Below are positions 55,837-64,000 of a stretch of DNA of 64,000 nt, in pieces. Below the pieces are notes generated by a model. That model worked only from the letters and a program-made list of their open reading frames with translations, was not told the origin of the DNA and searched no databases. The position numbers and the translations under genes are program-made. Within the stretch, counting starts at the first letter, position 1. Each line of letters opens with the position of its first letter. The stretch spans positions 70,727,062-70,791,061 of the forward strand of contig CM069446.1 of assembly GCA_035610835.1 (NCBI GenBank), read 5' to 3'. The DNA comes from Ophiura sarsii (Eukaryota; Echinodermata; Ophiuroidea; Amphilepidida; Ophiuridae).

Positions 55837-57385
55837 AAGTACACATCAAATTTAGTAATCCTAAACCTCTATACGCTACTTGCACGGTATAGATGGAACA
55901 TTGAAAGCGAGGCTCTCCTCTCACCCTTGATTTACATAAAGATCTGCAGTCGAGTCTCCAAGAATTAGCGTTACAGGTAGGTACACATCAAATTTAGTAA
56001 TCCTAAACCTCTATACGCTACTTGCAAGGTATAGATGGAACATTGAAAGCGAGGCTCTCCCCTCACCCTTGATTTGCATAAAGATCTGCAGCCGAGTCTC
56101 CAAGAATTAGCATTACAGGTAGGTACACATCAAATTTAGTCATCCTAAACCTCTATACGTTACTTCCACGGTATAGATGGAACATTGAAAGCGAGGCTCT
56201 CCCCTCACCCTTGATTTACATAAAGATCTGCAGCTGAGTCTCCAAGAATTAGCATTACAGGTAGGTACACATCAAATTTAGTAATCCTAAACCTCTATAC
56301 GCTACTTGCATGGTATAGATGGAACATTGAAAGCGAGGCTCTCCCCTCACCCTTGATTTACATAAAGATCTGCAGCTGAGTCTCCAAGAATTAGCATTAC
56401 AGGTAGGTACACATCAAATTTAGTAATCCTAAACCTCTATACGCTACTTGCATGGTATAGATGGAACATTGAAAGCGAGGCTCTCCCCTCACCCTTGATT
56501 TACATAAAGATCTGCAGCTGAGTCTCAAAGAATTAGCATTACAGGTAGGTACACATCAAATTTAGTAATCCTTAATCTCTATACGCTACTTGCACGGTAT
56601 AGATGAAACATTGAAAGCGAGGCTCTCCCCTCACCCTTGATTTACATAAAGATCTGCAGCTGAGTCTCCAAGAATTAGCGTTACAGGTAGGTACACATCA
56701 AATTTAGTAATCCTAAACCTCTATACGCTACTTGCACGGTATAGATGAAACATTGAAAGCGAGGCTCTCCCCTCACCCTTGATTTACATAAAGATCTGCA
56801 GCCGAGTCTCCAAGAATTAGCGTTACAGGTAGGTACACATCAAATTTAGTAATCCTAAACCTCTATACGCTACTTGCACGGTATAGATGAAACATTGAAA
56901 GCGAGGCTCTCCCCTCACCCTTGATTTATCTGCAGCCGAGTCTCCAAGAATTAGCATTACAGGTAGGTACACATCAAATTTAGTAATCCTAAACCTCTAT
57001 ACGCTACTTGCACGGTATAGATGGAACATTGAAAGCGAGGCTCTCCCCTCACCCTTGATTTACATAAAGATCTGCAGCCGAGTCTCCAAGAATTGGCATT
57101 ACAGGTAGGTACACATTAAATTTAGTAATCCTAAACCTCTATACACTACTTGCACGGTATAGATGAAACATTGAAAGCGAGGCTCTCCCCTCACCCTTGA
57201 TTTACATAAAGATCTGCAGCCGAGTCTCCAAGAATTGGCATTACAGGTAGGTACACATTAAATTTAGTAATCCTAAACCTCTATACGCTACTTGCACGGT
57301 ATAGATGAAACATTGAAAGCGAGGCTCTCCCCTCACCCTTGATTTACATAAAGATCTGCAGCCGAGTCTCCAAGAATTAGAGAAT
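55837..57385 (+). repeat. 142-bp tandem array made from the end of exon 9, about 11 copies
   Basis: gatttacataaagatctgca recurs at 55929, 56071, 56213, 56355, 56497, 56639, 56781, 57057, 57199 and 57341, with an 8-base-deleted copy at 56923. Each unit has the last 48 bases of exon 9 (16 codons, one usual change, K to Q), then donor ggtaggt (except the last copy), then ~94 bases of intron-like DNA ending in a pyrimidine tract (ctctcccctcaccctt). The exon's own 3' splice acceptor is not included. Potential acceptor AG dinucleotides lie inside the exon piece (ataaag, ctgcag). Confidence 0.95.
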
Positions 57386-57646
57386 AAAGGTATTGTTTTT
57401 AGACCGTACCCATGTTATATTGTCTGACATAAATGCGGACGATAGTATTATTTTTAAGTAGAACAACGACGCCGCAAATTGGAAATTTTGTTCGACGGCT
57501 CAATATTTTCTGATTATGTTTTGTCACAACTTAGATTAAATTAATTCAAGACAAATCACTACATTCATACATTTTCTTCTGTAACAATGAATAATGCATA
57601 GAAAACCGGTTAATGCGACACTGATATTCCTATACTGGGTTTGGGT

Positions 57647-57737
57647 TAAGGCTGTGAATGCACGGGTAGTTTCGTACCCGGGTACCCGACCCGTTTTTCG
57701 GGCGGGTACCCGGGTACCCGAAAATAGAAACTAAAAA

Positions 57738-57771
<34 letters not shown>

Positions 57772-58046
57772 AATTTTTTTTTTACCAATTTTTTTTTGTA
57801 CAATTTTTTTTTTTAAAGTACAAATTTGTCCCCAAAAATGACACATGATGGGGTCAATAGAGGTCATTTGGGGACACATTTGTACTAAAAAAAGAAAAAT
57901 GTAAAAAAAAAAAAAATTGTAAAAAAAAAAAAGTTTTTATTTTATTTTTATTTTTACATTTCGGGTATTCGGGTACCCAATTTGGTACCCGGGTACCCGG
58001 AATAGCGGGCGGGTACCCTGGTTCCCGGGTATAAGTCACAGCCTTA
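57647..58046. mobile_element. hAT-type MITE, 400 bp, 8-bp TSD
   Basis: taaggctgtga at the left, tcacagcctta at the right. The target duplication GTTTGGGT lies at 57639-57646 and 58047-58054. Sub-terminal arms are packed with gggtacccg palindromes, and the centre holds long T and A tracts that pair with each other. Confidence 0.95.
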
Positions 58047-58136
58047 GTTTGGGTATATCTCAGCCTATTTTATCTTGGAAACACTATAGAGCTATTGCTT
58101 TATTCCTGAACATCCTGTTTATGCCTAATGGTAATA

Positions 58137-58326
58137 CTGTAAAACACTATAATTTTGCGGATACTTTATTTAGCGAATTGAAAATGACTGCTAGTTTAGC
58201 GGACAATCTAATTTTGCAAATCTAGATATGTTACTGTTTAATTTCAATGCAAAATTGTCAGTTTCACATATATATTTTTTTAGCAAATTCACATCCCTCG
58301 CGAAATTAAATCCCTTGCGTTTACAG
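58137..58326. mobile_element. tactgtaaa-family MITE
   Basis: tactgtaaaacactataatt at the left; cccttgcgtttacagta at the right; TA flanks; ttagcgaatt and gcgaaatta inside. Confidence 0.8.
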
Positions 58327-58824
58327 TAGTTTGGTTACACACGTCTTTCGTGCAGAAGAGTGGACATCTTTTGAGTAATAACTAACCAAATATGCCTAGT
58401 TAAAGACTCTTACAATTTAGAATGTCAAATTTCTCAAAACGGAAATAAACAGAATACTCTATAGAGCTAGCTATTGGTGTGTTCCTGTGTATATAATGTT
58501 TATGCCAAATGGAAATAGTTTGGTTGCCTGCAATTTTCATGAGGAAGAGTGGACTGGTAAATGTGTATACTGTTGTCAAAATGCTAGCTGATAACTAACC
58601 AGATATGCCCGCCGAAAACTCTCAAAATGATATAAACAGCCAAACTACTTTGTTCTGGCATCAAGAAATAAGAGCAGGTATTCTATTGCTTAGTAATAGT
58701 TGAACATAAAAGCAAAAAAAAAAAAAAATTAAGTTTTGAACATTAGAAAATGAAAGTTGAGGACAACCAGACAACCAGATTTTTAAAAATGTTGACCGTT
58801 GACACAAATAACCCAAAGTGTGTA

Positions 58825-59026
58825 CTGTAAAACACTTGCGGGTACTTTTTTTCACGAATTACAGAAAGCCAACATTTTTCGTGAGGATTTAATTACGCGA
58901 TTCTAAAATTTGACTCTGATTTGACTTTTACCATGGTTTATTTTGCAGGGATTTATTTTTTGGGAATTTAAGGTCCTCGAGAAATCCGCGAAATTAAATG
59001 CCTCGTGAAATTAAGTGGTTTTACAG
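58825..59026. mobile_element. tactgtaaa-family MITE
   Basis: tactgtaaaacacttgcggg at the left; taagtggttttacagta at the right, TA flanks. Confidence 0.8.
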
Positions 59027-59213
59027 TATATAAAAGGAAATGTTACCTCATTTTCAGATATAAGTTGAGACAGTCATGTGTGTATTTGTCAATAACTGCG
59101 GTAGGATGTTTACAAATGTAGACCATTCCCAAATATGTCGTCTGTGTATTTTGATTGCCGAACTGTATCTGTGCGAATCCATGTATGTATACCTGTATAC
59201 CGACGTTTGTCTA

Positions 59214-59592
59214 AGGGCTGTAATATATCAGTGTATGGATTTTGTTAGTTATAATAGGGTTTCAGATATGTTGGGTTTCCTATTTAGATGTGTTATGTTT
59301 CCTCCGTTTGTTCAGGGTTCAAAACTTTTGATGAAAACATTGTTTTGCCTTGTCCTTCACCTCGTGGCAGGTGACTTAGGTCGATGAAAAAAACACCCTG
59401 TTATGGGGCTATGTATCATTGTATGGATTTTGTTAGTTATAGGGTTTTAGATGCGTTGGGTTTCCTATTTAGATGTGTTATGTTTCCTCCGTTTGTTCAA
59501 GGTTCAAAACTTTTGATGAAAACATTGTTATGCCTTGTCCTTCACCTGGTGGCAGGTGACTTTAATTAGGGCGATGAAAAAACACCCTGTTG
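59214..59592 (+). repeat. Tandem duplication, ~190-bp unit, two copies
   Basis: gtatggattttgttagttat to aaaaacaccctgtt occurs at about 59233-59402 and 59413-59592. Both copies keep the same open frame (LGFLFRCVMFPPFVQGSKLL), but no family is recognised. Confidence 0.85.
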
Positions 59593-60043
59593 TATGGGCA
59601 ACGAACCTCTCAGGTAGGGTCGGTCAGGCTTATTGTGTGTGTTTTCCCAAAACAATTCGGGAAATGTGCCGCCGAGTCAGAAACTTGAGAGCGGGTGGGG
59701 GCTCTTCCATAATTCTTTTTTAGGATGAGGGGTCCACAAATTTTTGTTTTTGACAGAACGCTATTATTGTATAAATTTTAATAATTTCCATAATTTTTTG
59801 TTTGTTTTGGGAATTCCCCCCAAAATAGTCTTTCGGGCCTGTAAAACTGGGTTGTTTTTTTGTGGCCTTATAGTAAAAGCCAGATGTACAGATATGTTCA
59901 CAGTTGCCAAACCTATACAAAGATATTGAAGGTTGCAGAATTTAGCTGATCAAGCAGCAAAGATGTTTTCTTGTGTGTGTCTTTCATATTCATGTTTTCA
60001 CATGGAAGGTGTGAGGTAGTCAAACATAAAACCATGGTAAAAA

Positions 60044-60900
60044 TTCTCACTCACTCACTCACTCCGTCGACTTCTGTCGGGCATTAACGATGGCTCTCCA
60101 GACACGCCTATCTTCCATGCAGGTCTTTATCTCAGCAGGTGTTTGTCCGGTGTACTGACATAGGATATCCACATAGCTTAACATCGGTCATCCAGCATTT
60201 CTTTTGCCATGAACTGGTTTCCAAAGAACTAGGTCTGATATCACATCCCCCAGAACGTCTGACACAGTGTCCAGCAAACTGTAGTCGCCTCTTCTTGATT
60301 ATTTCGCTTACTCTAGGAAGATCACCATAGAGTTCTTTGTTGGTGATGTGTAACCTCCAACTTATATCAAGGGCTGATCTAAGAAGCCTGGTATAACATC
60401 CATCCAATAGCTTTCGAACTTTAGTTGTTACTGTCCATGTTTCTGAACCGTAGAGAAGAATGCTATCCACTGTTGCTTGGAATAGCTTAATTTGTGTTGA
60501 ACTTAAGTTAAAACGCTTTCGTTTTGTTGAACTTAAGTTAAAACGTTGGTTGAACTCCAACTTATATCAAGGGCTGATCTAAGAAGCCTGGTGTAACATC
60601 CATCCAATAGCTTTCGAACTTGTTACTGTCCATGTTTCTGAACCGTAGAGAAGAATGCTTTCCAGCTTTGAATAGCTTAATTTTTGTTGAACTTGGTAGG
60701 TTGGATCTCCATATCTTGTTGAGCTTATTACACGCCTTCCATGCTAGTGCCTTCCTTGTTTTGATATCTTGCATGCTGCTCGATGTATCCCAGATATTTA
60801 AAATCTTTGACTAATTCCAGACGGGATCCATCGGTAGTTTTAATGCTCACCTGATCCTGTTGGTTAAACACTATGAATTTTGTAAAAATTCTAGCTTTCA
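60044..60900 (-). pseudogene. RTE-like LINE relic, minus strand, internally duplicated
   Basis: Minus-strand blocks in order: DGSRLELVKDFKYLG (about 60840-60790), DIKTRKALAWKACNKLNKIW (about 60770), an ILLYGSETWTVTTKV region (about 60460), ITNKELYGDLPRVSEIIKKR (about 60340), RLQFAGHCVRR, and the end WRAIVNARQKSTE followed by gagtgagtgag tail repeats (60044-60062). About 110 bases (60344-60460) are repeated at 60556-60660. Frameshifts separate blocks. It is the same kind of element as 51990-52770. The 5' side is cut by a MITE at 60901. Confidence 0.87.
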
Positions 60901-61121
60901 TATAGTTCAGTCCATTCCAAATTGACAAACCTGCGTACAGTCGCGAATTACTACGGAACAGCGTGGTCATGCAAAAGCTTATATGACGCAACATGACGCA
61001 CTGTGAATCGTATGCGTGGTGCGTGCGATTGCCAAAATAGCGTGTGTATGCTTGGATTATTTTTGCGCACCTTTTTGATACCCCCTCCTATCTCGCCAAT
61101 TTGGAACCGATTGAACTATAG
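60901..61121. mobile_element. tatagtttgatcagttcc-family MITE
   Basis: tatagttcagtccattccaa at the left pairs with ttggaaccgattgaactata at the right; gtatgcttggattatttttg inside. Confidence 0.83.
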
Positions 61122-61155
61122 TAGTGAAGAAAAGGTTTCTGAATTATCTTATTAA

Positions 61156-61359
61156 CCCCTAAGAACTACCGGCTGATTGGTTGAAATTTAGAATGTGTCA
61201 AATATTGTGCCAATCAGAGACATCGTTAGAATAATTACAATTTTCAAAAATATTAGCATGAAATATTTATAAGCAAAACTGTAATTGGTCATCAAAATGA
61301 TTATATCATGCAATTGACCAATGGGAATTATTGTACGAAAGACAGGTATGCCCAGGGGG
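61156..61359. mobile_element. TTAA-flanked MITE, 204 bp
   Basis: cccctaagaactacc at the left and ggtatgcccaggggg at the right; TTAA at 61152-61155 and 61360-61363. Relative of 50718-50924. Confidence 0.88.
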
Positions 61360-61626
61360 TTAAGCAGAATATTGTAAAAGTGTTGATCCTTTCCATATCA
61401 CCAATAGTTGACCCTAAAGAAGATTTCTTGAGCAACACCAGCATGCTTCACTGTCATCACATGACCACTGATTTCTGTCACCGTTCCCATGTTTGTTGTG
61501 TAGGTTCTCTTGACGCCCATCAGACCTCCAGATATTATTATTTTTCTATAATTTATATTTTGATGTTGTTCTCTATGTTTGGGCTTTTATCTATCTTATT
61601 ATTATGTCACTTTCATTGGCATTTTT

Positions 61627-61800
61627 AACCTCTGCCCATTTGTGTGTCTTGTTTTATGCATATTTTCTGAGTTGCAGTGAACCAATTGATTGGCCTTTCA
61701 GAGCTCTCTTTTCGAGAGTTACCAGTTTGATTTTTAATCCCTCTGGTCATTAACCTTGTTAATGTCTGTTGGGCTATTGTTCACATTTGCGCTTTATATA
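61627..61800 (+). repeat. Dispersed repeat; uninterrupted copy of the 6606 MITE target
   Basis: cctctgcccatttgtgtgtc to ttgggctattgttcacattt matches 6467-6603 joined to 6957-6995, with a single TTAA (61759-61762) where the MITE is inserted in the other copy. Confidence 0.85.
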
Positions 61801-61923
61801 CAAAAAAAAAATCTACTGGTTCCCATTGACATTACATTGCAACGAAAGGCTTACATGTATAATGTTGTTAAACGAGGGTCTTTAAGAATATCCTGCTGCA
61901 AATAGTACAATTGATGTGTGTTC

Positions 61924-62228
61924 CAGGGTTGTAGCTAGACCAGATTGAGTACCAGACAATTTTACTGACGGCGAACGGAGTAAGTGTAGCGAACAAAGTG
62001 CAGTGGATCATAGAATGGGGTCTAGAGGCCTTCTTAATGTTTTTAATGGGTTATAAATGCACTTTGAGGGTTCCGGCCACATAATTTCTTGTTTTATGAG
62101 GCAGTTTAATGATTTTTTCCACAATTTTTTTGTTTTTTGAGTGCCGGATTTGTTAACCTTTTTTTTTAAGAGTGCCGGACGCTGGCCACAACTTCCGGAC
62201 AGCCACGTCCGGCGTAGCTACAACCCTG
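61924..62228. mobile_element. hAT-type MITE, 305 bp, 8-bp TSD
   Basis: cagggttgtagctaga at the left, cgtagctacaaccctg at the right, GTGTGTTC on both sides (61916-61923, 62229-62236). Relatives are at 9225-9370 and 14810-14941. Confidence 0.95.
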
Positions 62229-62236
62229 GTGTGTTC

Positions 62237-64000
62237 AATTCAATCTTCTCTTGTTTTTTGAATAACACATTTTAGTTGGGATTCAACTTCTTTTCATATC
62301 TGTGGCCAAGAATGCCTATATATCTGTACCATTTGTTATGAAGGTGGAAGTCGGCCGATCTCCGGCTATTAATTACTTTAACACATGTTTTGCACTGTTT
62401 GTTTTGGGGGAAATTCTTGTTGACGCCGGAGTGGTGTGCTAAGCATGCTGGACTACACAAGAAATGATCTGTGGATTGACCCAGTACAAATTGGTTTACA
62501 AAGCATATGAGCAATAGCATATGAGTTGTTTTCTTAAAATATTCTCAATAAGATGCGTGTCAAACCGATTACTGAATTTGGCCTGCCAAACATCAACCAC
62601 CTACGGATATGAAGTTGCCAAGAAGTCAAATAGAGAGAGGAAGTTGCCCAACACTACCTCTACTTCAAAGAGGATGTTGCCCAACACTACTTCAACTACC
62701 TGGTAAAGGTGTATGTTCCGATCACTTTTTCGGGGCTATGATTTTTTTTTCACATCAAGATATTTTGTTATTAGAAGAATCCCCATATTTTTCTCATTAT
62801 GTCTGTAAAATCTTAGGGGCCAGAAATGTTCCATTTAGAAATGATAGGCTAAAATGTGGTGAATTACTGCCATTGGTGGTTAACCACCAGCCAGTTATGG
62901 GCAATCGTTATGATCAGAAATGTAACTGCAAGAAAATCTGCTTTCAATTTTTTGTACTCTAAATTCACTCTAAAACCATGATTTTGAGGTAATTAAGAAT
63001 CGTATCACTCTGTAACTTGGAATGTATTCATGATTTATGATCAGAAATGTAAATCTGCAATCAAATCTGCTTCCAATTTTTTTCTCTCGAGGATTGAGGG
63101 TGCCCCTGGAAAAGATCACATAATATACCTTTCAAAGTCAATCTATTTGATTATTATTAAATTCAACTGTAAGTCCTTTTTAAATGTGTTAATACTTGTA
63201 TATCTTGTTTGAAGTCCTTGTATACTCTACCTTTTCAAATGACAATATATCAGTCTTTCAGTGTTTTAACACTTTCCACGCTGCAGGCGTCCTCAGACGA
63301 CATTCCAAAATTTCACAAAATGTTTCAAAAATTTCAAAGTGATTTAATTACCATATTTAAAACCACTGTGAGAAATGAATTAAAATAAGTACAAACATGC
63401 CTAGTATTGGTTCAGTAATCCTTCAAATAGGGTTGAGTAATCCTTGAAATAGACCTTGAAAATTGGGAAAGGTTTTTTGTAAAATCTGTTTTGAACAAGT
63501 TCAAACTATTATAGCCAGGTGGAAATTGTTAAACAGTCCAAATATATTTGCGTTTTGTACAAGCACAAAACATCTATAAACGTGACTGACGTGAGACGGT
63601 CAAGTGACGTGAAGACAAATGCTCGTGTCAGCAATTATTTTAGGAAGTAGTTTTGACAGTCCATTTTAATTTACAGTTTCCTGTCTTGTTTCTTGCACAA
63701 TTGATAGGTGTGACCATAAGCAGTACAGATTCATTGGCTTCTAGTTATTATACCGTATGCATACAGGAACATTTTGAGTGGGAGAAGTTCCTAATAGATA
63801 CATTTTCAATGATTTGGAAGATTATTAGTATTTAACAGCACATTCAAAATAGAAAATAGATTTTAAAATGTCACTATTTCTTCTTGAAAAAGACAAAACT
63901 CTTGCCACAATATCTAGAAACACTTCACCATAGCAACTTTAATTGCTTCGGATTTGTTCAAGTTTGTAATCTTGACACAGTTCCAGCTCAGGATTTGGTA
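62237..64000. other. Intron DNA, nothing recognised
   Basis: AT-rich sequence with a short duplication (gatcagaaatgtaa at 62912 and 63040). The next ACAP exon is not found before the window ends. Confidence 0.6.

Noticed and set aside
57400..64000. Search for ACAP exon 10 (segment after the last BAR helix)
   Set aside because: No AG-bounded segment with the expected L..LV..A pattern and a following donor was found, so the next exon is presumed outside the window.

Overview
This is a window of animal nuclear DNA, AT-rich and about as repeat-dense as such DNA gets. It carries the 5' part of one spliced protein-coding gene on the + strand. Nine exons, 45 to 184 bases long and separated by introns of 0.8 to 14 kb, splice in phase into 223 codons. 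The product matches the N-terminal BAR domain of the ACAP family (Arf-GAP with coiled coil, ankyrin repeat and PH domains; ACAP2/centaurin-beta type). The PH, Arf-GAP and ankyrin exons must lie beyond base 64000. GT-AG introns, tRNA-derived SINEs, LINE fragments and many MITEs mark a metazoan. The repeat style fits a marine invertebrate, perhaps an echinoderm or another invertebrate deuterostome, but I cannot name the species from sequence alone.

Layout. Bases 1-5221 are a diverged copy of 29222-35290 and end at a 100-N assembly gap (5222-5321). Exon 1 with the start codon is at 7306-7358. Intron 1 (7359-19401) is a patchwork of transposons: two abutting TTAA-flanked elements, a 2.06-kb TIR element with internal tandem repeats, a CR1-like LINE relic and a nested 1.9-kb element. 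Exon 2 is present twice in an exact 98-bp tandem duplication (19402-19459, 19500-19557). Intron 2 holds a 3.7-kb array of a 46-bp minisatellite (21130-24838) with higher-order structure. Exons 3 (24951-25009) and 4 (27054-27114) follow. Intron 4 (27115-41360) holds a tRNA-like pseudogene, the second copy of the duplicated block, MITEs and a SINE. Exons 5, 6 and 7 lie at 41361-41414, 42378-42436 and 43612-43795, and exon 7 is followed at once by a C-rich 52-bp minisatellite. Intron 7 holds many foldback elements and an RTE-like LINE relic. Exon 8 (52886-52930) is followed by a tandem array of SINE heads. Exon 9 (55464-55559) is followed by eleven 142-bp repeats, each carrying the last 48 bases of exon 9, ten of them with a 5' splice site.

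No second host gene is convincing. Everything outside the nine exons that I could resolve is repeat-derived or plain intron. The most unusual structures are the exon-9-derived array, the duplicated exon 2 whose double inclusion would break the reading frame, the duplicated 5-6 kb block next to an assembly gap, and several filled-site/empty-site pairs that give exact transposon boundaries.
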